A stretch of DNA of 14,542 nt from Terriglobia bacterium (GCA_022866195.1 JALHUF010000151.1:1-14542), one strand, 5' to 3'; counted from the stretch's first letter, positions 6,724-13,568 are shown. Made by a program: numbers and translations. The notes: generated by a model not told the origin, from the letters alone.

Positions 6724-7017
6724 CGCAGTTGTCAGTTCGCCAAGGCAGTGCTTGAGTTCCCGGCGGAACTCCCGACAAATCTCCGCGCGGCTGGCGCCGG
6801 AGAGCGCGGCGAGAGCTTCGAGGGGCGTCGGGAAGCTGTCGCCCATCTGAAATTCCCCGCTCATCATGGTGTTGACGGCCAGGATGCCTAGAATTTCATC
6901 GTCCTTCGGGTCGCGTCCCGAAAAATAGGCGCGGAAGCCCTGCGGCTCCTCGGCGCTGCGTTCGAGAATCAGAGGCACTTGCTGCATGAAATAGGACTTG
7001 ATTTTCTTCTCTTGCAT
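6721..7017 (-). CDS. Conserved-looking hypothetical protein, 98 aa
   Basis: A 98-residue acidic soluble protein with strongly gene-like codon use (third positions mostly G or C). The N-terminus MQEKKIKSYFMQQVPLILER is amphipathic; the middle contains FRAYFSGRDPKDDEILGILA and NTMMSGEFQMGDSFPTPLEA, the rest is helical (SRAEICREFRRELKHCLGEL). No signal peptide, membrane segment or cysteine motif. I do not recognise the family. The ATG at 7017 has only a weak, distant purine stretch (AAGGAAAGG) upstream; the Met at residue 11 is an alternative start. Its TAG stop overlaps the right heptad array, so the original C-terminus may have been longer. Confidence 0.65.
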   Translation of the reverse strand: MQEKKIKSYFMQQVPLILERSAEEPQGFRAYFSGRDPKDDEILGILAVNTMMSGEFQMGDSFPTPLEALAALSGASRAEICREFRRELKHCLGELTTA

Positions 7018-7116
7018 CGTTCGGCCAGCCTTTCCTTAGCGGCCCGGCATGGATACCGCCGGACCGGCCATTCACGCCGGCGCTCGCCCGCCCATCCCTT
7101 CCGCGCCCACGGGCGC

Positions 7117-7362
7117 TTAGCAGGTCGAGTTGCAGACGCGCAGGGAGAGGTTGCGGAGGAATCCCTCTTCACCCAGCTCCGCCTTCTCCCGCTGGCACAT
7201 CGGGCAGACGAGGATGATGCTGGCTATCCGGTCTCCGTTCACCCGCTGCACGTCCCAGCCATCCCGAATGGCCTCCTCCGCCGCAGGCAATCTCCGGTCA
7301 CAGTACCAGCAGGAACCCTCGCCCGTGGTGCAGATGGCGCGCAAAGCTTCAGAAACGTCCAT
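7117..7362 (-). CDS. Small zinc-ribbon-like protein, 81 aa
   Basis: The ATG at 7362 follows GGGAGGGG with about 4-5 nt spacing; the same frame is open further upstream to 7434 but without similarly good initiation signals. The 81-residue product has CWYC at 18-21 and CPMC at 53-56, two knuckles 31 residues apart, typical of a treble-clef or ribbon zinc site, plus cysteines near the C-terminus (CNSTC at 77-81). I do not recognise a named family. It might bind nucleic acid or protein, or simply be a metal-stabilised small protein. It lies 99 bp upstream of the unknown gene ending at 6721 and 96 bp downstream of the HEPN gene, all on the same strand, so transcription from the HEPN side is possible. 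Confidence 0.6.
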   Translation of the reverse strand: MDVSEALRAICTTGEGSCWYCDRRLPAAEEAIRDGWDVQRVNGDRIASIILVCPMCQREKAELGEEGFLRNLSLRVCNSTC

Positions 7363-7458
7363 GCATCCCCTCCCGCGAAACGAAATGGGCCGCCCAGAAG
7401 TGAGAGCGGCCCGCCGGATTTTCGCAGCGTGCAAATGCGTCGATCTGCCAAGTCTTGG

Positions 7459-7851
7459 TTATTGCTTTGCCTCCCCCAGATACTCCTCGGCCATCGCAAC
7501 AAACTCTGAGGCCTTCTGGAACTCCTCCTCCGCAGTGGCCGGCGGAATTTCACTCCTTGTGTCGAGGCCATAGTCAGCATCTTTGCGGAATTGGAAGCCT
7601 CGGGACAAGGCGCGTCCAAACCTTGGGTCAACCTTGGCGGCCTTCACGAAGAACTCACCGAATTTGCTGATAACCGCATCGTGGCTGCTCAACTGGAGGC
7701 CAGCGCTTGAAAGCATCGCCGATGCGGCTTCGAACATTGCGTAGTAGGTGCGGTTGACCGCACCCGCATATCGTTTCTCCGAAAGCAAAACTCGTGCGTC
7801 CTCCAGCCGTTCCCTCGCTTTCCTCAAATGAACCTGAACATCTCGGGTCAT
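7459..7851 (-). CDS. HEPN domain protein (COG1895-like), partner of the upstream nucleotidyltransferase
   Basis: A 130-residue all-helical protein. Residues 28-47 contain YAGAVNRTYYAMFEAASAML, the conserved second helix of HEPN proteins; H57 follows (SSHDAVI), then FGEFFVK and RKDADYG at 89-95, a pattern common in the COG1895-like branch. I do not see the R-x4-6-H motif of RNase-active HEPN toxins, so ribonuclease activity is uncertain. HEPN proteins of this kind form complexes with minimal nucleotidyltransferases, and some such pairs are toxin-antitoxin modules in which the transferase modifies the HEPN toxin. Its ATG overlaps the stop of the nucleotidyltransferase gene (ATGA, 4 bp), implying translational coupling. 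Function of this particular pair is inferred from order and family. Confidence 0.85.
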   Translation of the reverse strand: MTRDVQVHLRKARERLEDARVLLSEKRYAGAVNRTYYAMFEAASAMLSSAGLQLSSHDAVISKFGEFFVKAAKVDPRFGRALSRGFQFRKDADYGLDTRSEIPPATAEEEFQKASEFVAMAEEYLGEAKQ

Positions 7852-8765
7852 CTGACAGGTACCGCGTAAGACGAAATCACACGGGCGAAGTTCGTGAGGC
7901 CCTCGCGGTAGTCCGCCTCTCGCACGGGCACGACTGAGACGACTAACCCATGCTCGAGCGACAGATCGTAGGTAGCCTCACCAATGCGCTTGATTTCATC
8001 ATATGCATTCTCGAAATCGGACAACACTAGTGCCACGTCGAGATCGGAGTCCTCCGGCAACTCGATTCCTGCGTCGGGACGAGCGTATGAGCCGAAAACA
8101 TACAAACCCCGAAAGCGATCTCCGTACAAACGCACTAGGCGGTCGTGCAGAGCATTCAAGACAGAGCGAATCCGTCGCTCGGCCCACTCAAATATCATGC
8201 CGAGGCTCGATTGCAATGCCCGCTGATCTGATTCTGAGAGGTTCGGAGGTGGCAGAGCCGACGAATCCTTCCAGAACAGGTTAAGAGAAATCTCGCCCAG
8301 CGGGGGACGCCAGGCCGCGCGAAGCGCAGGAGGCGTTTCAGGCGAAGGGGGAGTAGCATCTCCGAGCCCCTCAATTCTGCACTTGGCCGCGATCCGCCCT
8401 CTTCCGTCCTTTTCTGACTCGACCCAGAGAACGCGGTTTGGAAAGTACGTCCTGAATGCTTTCTCAATCGCCGCGGCAGACTCGAGGTCTTCGCGCCAAC
8501 CGTGGAACACAGCGTCCCATTCCGGCGAACTCTTTTCGACTGGCTTGAGGTTGAGCTCAGGATGCCTTTTGTGCAGGGCTCCGATCAACCCTCCGAGCTT
8601 CGTGGACATTGCAAGAGGCAAATCCGGCCAAACAAAACGCGCGAAGAAACCCTTGGGCGTGACAAACGTGTCGGCGATGAGTCCCTCGGCGGGGTTTTGT
8701 AGAGAAGCGAGCGCCCGAGCGACTTGGGGATGTTTTTCGTGGCTGTATGAGCTCAACGCTTGCAT
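7848..8765 (-). CDS. Nucleotidyltransferase-domain protein with long unknown N-terminal region
   Basis: 305 residues. The C-terminal third is a pol-beta-type minimal nucleotidyltransferase: GSYAR at 225-229, then DSDLD at 239-243, giving the catalytic GS and DxD (D241, D243). Residues 1-180 are not found in ordinary minimal transferases, which are about 100-150 residues. They include charged segments, TPKGFFARFVWPDLP (36-50), a likely strand-rich stretch around RVLWVESEKDGRGRIAAKCRIEG, and a Pro-rich linker near 138-175. I do not recognise this part. The start at 8765 lies 7 bp after the nrdJ stop and lacks a good Shine-Dalgarno, so it may be translated by coupling to nrdJ or from a later start. 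It is followed by HEPN with 4-bp overlap. Transferase plus HEPN suggests an MNT-HEPN toxin-antitoxin-like system. Confidence 0.82.
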   Translation of the reverse strand: MQALSSYSHEKHPQVARALASLQNPAEGLIADTFVTPKGFFARFVWPDLPLAMSTKLGGLIGALHKRHPELNLKPVEKSSPEWDAVFHGWREDLESAAAIEKAFRTYFPNRVLWVESEKDGRGRIAAKCRIEGLGDATPPSPETPPALRAAWRPPLGEISLNLFWKDSSALPPPNLSESDQRALQSSLGMIFEWAERRIRSVLNALHDRLVRLYGDRFRGLYVFGSYARPDAGIELPEDSDLDVALVLSDFENAYDEIKRIGEATYDLSLEHGLVVSVVPVREADYREGLTNFARVISSYAVPVR

Positions 8766-8772
8766 ATTCGTA

Positions 8773-11688
8773 TCACGAGCACCCGCTGGTTGACCCGCAA
8801 TTCATGCATTTGTAGCAAGAGCCGTTACGCACCATGATGGCGCCACAATCGGCGCAACTGGGCGCGTCGTCGCTCTGCTCGACGCCCACCAGGCTCGGCT
8901 GGACGGAACCATTGGGATAAACGGTGGTCTTGCCGCCGGCGGCGCGGGTAAACTGCGTTGCCAATTGGGCGGCGTTTTCCACCTCGCTGCCGTTCGGCGC
9001 CACCAGGCTGGCATCTTCCCGCGGCTGGGCATCTCTGGGCAGAAACTTCAAGGCCAGCCAGCGGAAGATGTAATCCATCACCGACTTCGCATAGCGGATT
9101 TCCGGATTCGGGGTGTAACCGCTGGGCTCAAAGCGCGAGTGGCTGAACTTGTCGCACAGCACCTTGAGCGGCACGCCGTATTGCAGGGCCAGGGAAATCG
9201 CCGTGGCAAAGGAATCCATCAGGCCGGAGACGGTCGAACCCTCTTTGGCCATAGTGATAAAGATTTCCCCCGGCAGCCCATCTTCATACAGACCCACCGT
9301 GAGGTAGCCTTCGTGGCCGCCCACCGAGAATTTGTGTGTAATGGCGCGCCGCTCGTCGGGGAGTGTACGGCGGAGAGCCCTGCCCGCTCCTGCCGCCCCC
9401 GGGCCCGCGGCCGGTTCTGACTTCTGATTCCTCAGTTCCGACTCCTGCTTGGGCCGGGCGTTGGAGGTGTTTAGGGGTTGCGCGTGTTTGGAGCCGTCGC
9501 GGTAGATGGCAATGGCCTTGAGGCCCAGCCGCCAGGCTTCGGTGTAGACACTGACGATGTCTTCCACCGTGGCCTCCTCCGGGAGGTTCACAGTCTTGGA
9601 AATAGCTCCGGAGAGGAACGGTTGCACCGCCGCCATCATCCGCAGATGGCCCATATAATGGATGACGCGTTTCCCCTCCGCGGGTCGCAGCGAGCAGTCA
9701 AACACGGGCAGGTGTTCGGGCTTCAGGCCGGGCGCGCCCTCGATGGTGCCGTGCTGGTCGATGTAGTTCACAATGCCGGCGGCTTGTTGCTCTGTATACC
9801 CCAGCTTGAGCAGCGCCAGGGGGACGACGTTGTTGACGATCTTGATGAGCCCGCCCTCCACCAGTTTCTTGTATTTCACCAGCGCCAGGTCGGGCTCAAT
9901 GCCGGTGGTGTCGCAATCCATCATGAAGCCGATGGTTCCGGTGGGAGCGAGGACCGTCACCTGGGCGTTGCGGTAGCCATATTTCATGCCGTAAGCAAGG
10001 CACTCGTCCCAGAGCTTCTTTGCTGTCTCCCAGGTCTGCTCCGGCAGGTTCCGCGGGTTGAGATTGGCGAGCGCCTGCCGGTGCATGGAGATGACGCCCA
10101 GCATCGCATCGCGGTTCACCGGGTAGCCGGGGAAGGGGCCGAGTTCCGCCGCCAGGCGGGAGGAGGTCAGGTACGCCTGGCCGTGCATGAGGGCGGTGAT
10201 GGCAGCGGCATAATCGCGGCCGGCGTCGGAATCATACGGCAGACCGTGGGCCATGAGCAGCGCGCCCAGGTTGGCGTACCCCAGGCCCAGGGCGCGGAAG
10301 TCATGGGAATTGACGGTCACCTTCTCGGTGGGATAGCTGGCGTTATCAACGACGATCTCCTGGGCCGTGATCATGATGTCCACAGCCTGGCAGCAGGCCT
10401 CCACGGCGAACTTGCCATCGGGTCCGAGGAACTTCATCAAGTTCAGCGAGGCCAGGTTGCAGGCCGAATCGTCCAGGAACATGTATTCACTGCAAGGATT
10501 GGAGGCGTGAATGGGCGCGCTGGCCTTGCAGGTGTGCGACTTGTTGATGGTGGTGTGGAACTGCATCCCCGGATCGCCGCACTGCCAGCCGGCTTCGGCG
10601 ATCTGGCGCAGCAAGTCGCGCGCCCGATAGGTTTTCATGGGCTCGCCGGTAGTGACGGCCCGGGTGGTCCAGTCCTTGTCCTCGATCACCGCCTTCATGA
10701 AGTCGTCGGTGGCGCGCACGCTGTTGTTGGCATTCTGGAAGAAAATCGAGCTATAAGCTTCGCCGGTGAGCGAGGCGTCGTAACCGGCATCGATCAGCGC
10801 CCAGGCCTTGCGTTCCTCTTTCGCCTTGCACTCGATGAACTCCACGATGTCGGGATGCTCGGTATTCAGGATCACCATCTTGGCGGCCCGCCGGGTCTTG
10901 CCGCCGGACTTGATGACTCCTGCGAAGGCGTCGTAACCGCGCATGAACGACAGGGGACCCGAGGCTCTACCGCCACCCGACAGCGGCTCCAGGGAGGAAC
11001 GGAGTGGTGAGAGGTTCGTCCCAGATCCCGAACCCCACTTGAAGAGCATCCCCTCAGTCCTGGCGAGCCGCAGGATGCTTTCGAGGTTATCCTGGACGGA
11101 GTTGATAAAGCAGGCAGAGCACTGGGGATGCCGGTAGGCCTCGGTCTCCTGTTTGACGCCGCCCGTGGCGGGGTCCCAGTACCACGCCCTGCCTTCCGTA
11201 CTGCGGTGGTACTTGTGCCACAGGCCGCAATTGAACCACGCGGGGGAATTGAAAGATGCCTTCTGCCGCACCAGCAGGTGAGCCAGTTCGGCATGAAAGG
11301 TTTCGGCGTCTTCCTCGCTCCGGAAGTAGCCGCCCTCGACGCCCCACTGGGCAATGGTATCGGCCACGCGGCTGATGAGCTGCCGCACGCTCGACTCGCG
11401 CTCGGCCGTTCCCAGCTTGCCGTAGAAATACTTGGAGGCCACGCTGTTGGTGGCTGTCTGCGACCAGTCCTTGGGGGCCTCCACGTTGCGCTGCTCGAAG
11501 ATGCTCTGGCCCTTTTCGTTCTGGAGCGAGGCGGTGCGCGACTCCCAATCGATTTCGTCAAAAGGATGGACGCCGGGCTTGGTAAAGAAGCGCCTCACGG
11601 TGATGCCGCGCGCCGCGCGCCGCCCGGTGGTCTCTAGGGTGGGACTCACACCAGTTGCTGCTTTGGAGACAACATCCCGCTCCGCCAT
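8773..11688 (-). CDS. nrdJ: Coenzyme B12-dependent (class II) ribonucleoside-diphosphate reductase
   Basis: A 971-residue cytoplasmic enzyme converting ribonucleotides to deoxyribonucleotides with adenosylcobalamin as radical source. The finger-loop motif NPCSE at 397-401 holds the thiyl-radical cysteine C399; C410 (DSACNLASLNL) is 11 residues on, the spacing of the redox pair in class II enzymes, and its partner is probably C193 (or C190) in HPQCSACF. PTGTIGFMMDCDTTGIEPD at 582-600 is a typical late barrel motif. The C-terminus is a Cys-rich zinc-type tail with CADC at 945-948 and CYKCMNC at 958-964. Residues about 735-778 are a low-complexity linker partly encoded by heptanucleotide repeats. 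The ATG at 11688 follows GGAGGAGATA. No nrdA/B genes are visible, so oxygen-independent deoxyribonucleotide supply is possible. Probable NrdR control upstream. Confidence 0.96.
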   Translation of the reverse strand: MAERDVVSKAATGVSPTLETTGRRAARGITVRRFFTKPGVHPFDEIDWESRTASLQNEKGQSIFEQRNVEAPKDWSQTATNSVASKYFYGKLGTAERESSVRQLISRVADTIAQWGVEGGYFRSEEDAETFHAELAHLLVRQKASFNSPAWFNCGLWHKYHRSTEGRAWYWDPATGGVKQETEAYRHPQCSACFINSVQDNLESILRLARTEGMLFKWGSGSGTNLSPLRSSLEPLSGGGRASGPLSFMRGYDAFAGVIKSGGKTRRAAKMVILNTEHPDIVEFIECKAKEERKAWALIDAGYDASLTGEAYSSIFFQNANNSVRATDDFMKAVIEDKDWTTRAVTTGEPMKTYRARDLLRQIAEAGWQCGDPGMQFHTTINKSHTCKASAPIHASNPCSEYMFLDDSACNLASLNLMKFLGPDGKFAVEACCQAVDIMITAQEIVVDNASYPTEKVTVNSHDFRALGLGYANLGALLMAHGLPYDSDAGRDYAAAITALMHGQAYLTSSRLAAELGPFPGYPVNRDAMLGVISMHRQALANLNPRNLPEQTWETAKKLWDECLAYGMKYGYRNAQVTVLAPTGTIGFMMDCDTTGIEPDLALVKYKKLVEGGLIKIVNNVVPLALLKLGYTEQQAAGIVNYIDQHGTIEGAPGLKPEHLPVFDCSLRPAEGKRVIHYMGHLRMMAAVQPFLSGAISKTVNLPEEATVEDIVSVYTEAWRLGLKAIAIYRDGSKHAQPLNTSNARPKQESELRNQKSEPAAGPGAAGAGRALRRTLPDERRAITHKFSVGGHEGYLTVGLYEDGLPGEIFITMAKEGSTVSGLMDSFATAISLALQYGVPLKVLCDKFSHSRFEPSGYTPNPEIRYAKSVMDYIFRWLALKFLPRDAQPREDASLVAPNGSEVENAAQLATQFTRAAGGKTTVYPNGSVQPSLVGVEQSDDAPSCADCGAIMVRNGSCYKCMNCGSTSGCS
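9415..9449 (+). repeat. Heptanucleotide repeat inside nrdJ
   Basis: Five adjacent 7-bp units on the plus strand: TTCTGAC, TTCTGAT, TCCTCAG, TTCCGAC, TCCTGCT. They encode part of the NrdJ linker (about KQESELRNQKSE) without breaking the frame. The units drift, so the array is old or decaying. Confidence 0.6.
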
Positions 11689-11827
11689 TATCTCCTCCGG
11701 TTGCGAACTCTGGCGCTGGGCCCCTGGAATTTGCGGTGTGTGCTCGTTCCGTCTGGCGCCGGGCTCGAACGCCCTCCCCGGTCCGTCCCCTCACCATGCC
11801 GCGACCGGCCCCGCAGCGTCTGCTGGC

Positions 11828-11856
11828 AATCTATTCCCGGCACCGAGGCTTGTCAA
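11828..11856 (-). promoter_or_regulatory. Putative sigma70-type promoter of nrdJ
   Basis: On the minus strand TTGACA (11856-11851, perfect -35) is followed after 17 bp by TAGATT (11833-11828, 4 of 6 to the -10 consensus). It leaves a leader of about 135 nt before the nrdJ ATG at 11688. Confidence 0.55.
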
Positions 11857-11863
11857 GCGAAAA

Positions 11864-11879
11864 CTACTAGGTTTGGTAG
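11864..11879 (-). promoter_or_regulatory. NrdR box-like site 2 (weaker)
   Basis: Minus-strand CTACCAAACCTAGTAG, an imperfect 16-bp dyad with about half its positions matching the NrdR consensus ACACWATATATWGTGT. It sits 7 bp upstream of the -35 element. Its centre is 31 bp from that of the stronger box, the roughly three-turn spacing known for paired NrdR boxes; this spacing is the main argument for it. Confidence 0.45.
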
Positions 11880-11894
11880 CTTTTTTCTCGGCAA

Positions 11895-11910
11895 CCCCAA
11901 GATGTTGTGG
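11895..11910 (-). promoter_or_regulatory. NrdR box-like site 1 (stronger)
   Basis: Minus-strand CCACAACATCTTGGGG matches the NrdR consensus at about 11 of 16 positions and is a partial dyad. NrdR is an ATP/dATP-sensing repressor of ribonucleotide reductase genes that binds two such boxes. No nrdR gene is in the window. Confidence 0.55.
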
Positions 11911-12098
11911 AAATCCTGCGCATGCCTGTGGAAATCCCCGGCCGCCGTTTCAGGGGAATGGAGGCGGAACAGAATCAAGATGTTAGAGACGTAATGCTGC
12001 TCGGCCACGTCGGTGGCCTCGGTGCTGGGGGCAGGCGCCAAGTCGCGCAGGCCCGAAAAGGGGCGTCTGCGCCGCGCGCTGCTCCGTGAGGAGGCAGG

Positions 12099-12608
12099 CT
12101 AGCTGGGGAGCGGGACTTTCACATTGGATTTCGTGAGAGCTTTGACCAGTTGGCTCTCGACCGCTTCCCGGTGTGCTCCGCGAGCCATGGCGATCTCGTC
12201 CACCAGCAGTTGCCAGGCCCGGTCGAGCATTCTCTTCTCGCGGAAGGAGAGCGGCTTCGCCTGATTCAGCATGAACAAGGTCTTCAAAACCTCCGCCACT
12301 TGTTGCACAGAGCCGCTCCGCATCTTCTCGGAGTTTTCCTTGAAGCGTCCCTTCCAGTCCTGCGGTGCCTTGCAGTGGCCCTTCTGCATATAGTCCAGGA
12401 TCGTTTCGATCTCGCGCGTTTTCGCCACCCGACGCAGGCCGACGTTGGAAACATTGCTCATCGGCACCATCACGCGGAGGCTGCTGGAGTTGAGCTTCAG
12501 CAAGTAAAACATTTCCGGCTCTCCGGTAACATTCCTGGTTGAGACTTGCTCGATGATTCCCACACCCTGATTCGGATAGACGACCTTGTCTCCTATCTGG
12601 AAGTCCAT
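12099..12608 (-). CDS. carD: CarD/CdnL family RNA polymerase-binding transcription regulator
   Basis: 169 residues. The N-terminal 60 or so residues (MDFQIGDKVVYPNQGVGIIE, then YLLKL and VMVPMSNVSNVGLR) form the CarD/TRCF RNA-polymerase-interaction Tudor-like domain. The remainder is the helical C-terminal DNA-binding domain, with the family pattern DWKGRFKENSEKMRSGSVQQVAEVLK, RDKM-like SFREKRMLDRAWQLLVDEI. CarD/CdnL proteins bind the RNA polymerase beta subunit and stabilise open promoter complexes, often at rRNA promoters. Length is normal for the family (about 160-170). The ATG at 12608 is preceded by GAGGGGGCGT. It has its own likely promoter immediately upstream, with the IS3 remnant only about 40 bp beyond. 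No T-rich terminator is visible after the stop, so some read-through toward nrdJ is conceivable. Confidence 0.93.
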   Translation of the reverse strand: MDFQIGDKVVYPNQGVGIIEQVSTRNVTGEPEMFYLLKLNSSSLRVMVPMSNVSNVGLRRVAKTREIETILDYMQKGHCKAPQDWKGRFKENSEKMRSGSVQQVAEVLKTLFMLNQAKPLSFREKRMLDRAWQLLVDEIAMARGAHREAVESQLVKALTKSNVKVPLPS

Positions 12609-12643
12609 ACGCCCCCTCGAGTGCTGGTAAATTAGGATAGCTT

Positions 12644-12672
12644 AGATTAAGACGAAACCCGCGTGAAGTCAA
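12644..12672 (-). promoter_or_regulatory. Putative promoter of carD
   Basis: Minus-strand TTGACT (12672-12667, 5 of 6 to -35) and TAATCT (12649-12644, 3 of 6 to -10) with 17 bp between. An A/T-rich stretch unusual for this GC-rich sequence follows toward the gene, and the -10 lies about 36 bp upstream of the carD ATG. The -10 match is weak. Confidence 0.4.
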
Positions 12673-12712
12673 GCGAAGCGTTCCTAACGCGACTTGGGGA
12701 GGCTGGAGCGGA

Positions 12713-12737
12713 TGACCTGCCCCCGTTTCCTGTACCA
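12713..12737 (+). repeat. IS3 terminal-like sequence, copy 1
   Basis: Begins TGACCTGCCCCC and ends TGTACCA. Shares its first and last bases with copy 2 at 12764 (same orientation, 51 bp apart), differing mainly in the middle. It is the outer copy and ends 76 bp before the transposase fragment's stop. Confidence 0.6.
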
Positions 12738-12763
12738 ATCATAATGTTAGTCTCCGGGGGTTC

Positions 12764-12788
12764 TGACCCGCCCCGGAAAACTGTACCA
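12764..12788 (+). repeat. IS3 terminal-like sequence, copy 2
   Basis: Begins TGACCCGCCCCGG and ends TGTACCA, 49 bp from the transposase stop measured from its outer end, a usual distance for the end of an IS3-family element. It may be the true end of this element, with copy 1 being the scar of a related one. Confidence 0.55.
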
Positions 12789-12812
12789 GGGGAAACTAGA
12801 GAATCCGAGCCG

Positions 12813-13136
12813 TCAAGGTCCTCCCGACCGCTTGATTTCGCTCCCCTGTTCTGCCGCCACGCTCGCCGGCGTTTGATCCGGCAACGCGCTGTGGGGCCTT
12901 TCATGGTTGTAGTGATACCTCCAGGCTGCCCGCTTGCGTCGTGCGTCATCCAGCGACGTGAACCACTCCACGTTCAGGCCTTCGTCCCGCAAGCGCCCGT
13001 TGAAACTCTCGATGAACCCCTTCTCCATCGGCCGTCCCGGCCGGAGGAAGATCAACTGCACACCCTGCTCCATCGCCCAGACTTCCAGCGCCCGTCCCGC
13101 GAACTCCGGCCCGTTGTCCGTCACCAGCACGCCCGG
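12813..13136 (-). pseudogene. IS3-family transposase (OrfB, integrase core), C-terminal fragment
   Basis: About 108 codons ending at the TGA at 12813. They contain VTDNGPEF, whose Asp is the second D of the DDE triad, LRPGRPMEKGFIESFNGRLR, whose Glu in FIESFN is the E of the triad, and the terminal NHERPHSALPDQTPA pattern of IS3 OrfB. The first catalytic Asp, the helix-turn-helix region and OrfA are missing, so the enzyme cannot be active. The frame stays open upstream to an ATG at 13538, but those residues (before PGVLVTDNG) have no transposase similarity and the stretch overlaps the start region of the glucan synthase on the other strand; I take the fusion as accidental. Confidence 0.85.
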
Positions 13137-13568
13137 TACTACTGGCTGCTGCTGGCGGAGAGCCACCTGACACGGAGGCTGTTCGGCAGCAGGCTGAGGA
13201 TGATCGCGGCGCTTCAGCCCCTGCCGGACGGGTAGCGAACCGGGAGAGACACCGAATGGAGCGCTTAGAAGTCCTTCAGCGGGGGCAGGTGTTAGCCGTG
13301 AGGCTGGGTGGGACGCGGCAAACAGACCAACCACGGTCAATGGAACGGCCAAAGCGAGCCGTGATGCCACCCAAAAGACGCCATGATGATCTGAGCATGA
13401 ACCAATAAGGTAGCGGGCGTATGATTTTGCGCAAAGGTTAAGTTCAAATCGGAAATTCCGGCTTAGGCCCGCGACACGACAAGACGATATACTGGTAGCG
13501 TTGCGTCGTAGATTCCCATGCGGTGAAATCCATCGCAATGCTTAGAAGCTTAGACCAAGTGGTGATGC
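13137..13568. other. Gene-free stretch between the IS remnant and the glucan synthase
   Basis: About 430 bp with no gene I can support. Next to the IS junction a plus-strand frame reads YYWLLLAESHLTRRLFGSRL and on to PLPDG before a stop at 13235, and a 50-codon frame MERLEVLQRGQVLAVRLGG follows from 13259. Both look like fragments of something, perhaps another mobile element, but I recognise neither. A TATACT hexamer at 13488-13493 could be the -10 of a promoter for the glucan synthase; no matching -35 is seen at 16-18 bp. Confidence 0.4.

Larger units (their letters stand above)
11689..12098. other. Intergenic region between carD and nrdJ
   Basis: 410 bp without a convincing gene. The part nearest nrdJ holds the putative promoter and two NrdR-box-like sites. 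Upstream of these a direct repeat TGTGGAAATCC occurs at 11906 and 11927, 21 bp apart. Nearer carD is a 6-bp perfect stem with a 4-base loop (12003-12018, GGCCAC/GTGGCC), not followed by a T-tract on either strand, so not a clear intrinsic terminator. Confidence 0.55.
12713..13136 (-). mobile_element. IS3-family insertion sequence remnant
   Basis: The C-terminal part of an IS3-type transposase (12813-13136) lies next to two direct copies of a terminal-like sequence at 12713-12737 (TGACCTGCCCCC ... TGTACCA) and 12764-12788 (TGACCCGCCCCGG ... TGTACCA). Both start with TG as IS3-family ends do. The opposite end of the element, OrfA and most of OrfB are absent. Homology stops abruptly at about 13136, where unrelated sequence begins. 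Confidence 0.7.

Noticed and set aside
9478..11010. 510-codon open frame on the plus strand
   Set aside because: It lies wholly antisense to nrdJ, whose motifs and codon use are unmistakable. It is His/Gly/Val-rich as expected of the complement of a GC-rich gene, with no domain.
11689..11870. Cobalamin riboswitch upstream of nrdJ
   Set aside because: The leader is only about 135 nt and I could not find a B12-box-like conserved core; NrdR-type control explains the visible elements better.
12003..12018. Hairpin as terminator of carD
   Set aside because: Perfect 6-bp GC stem but no T-run follows on either strand; too short in this GC-rich sequence to call.
11983..12738. 251-codon open frame on the minus strand overlapping carD
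   Set aside because: Out-of-frame shadow of carD; CarD family match and ribosome binding site settle the frame.
13137..13538. N-terminal 134 residues of the open frame that includes the transposase fragment
   Set aside because: No transposase similarity before PGVLVTDNG; the part overlaps non-coding sequence and runs into the region upstream of the glucan synthase.
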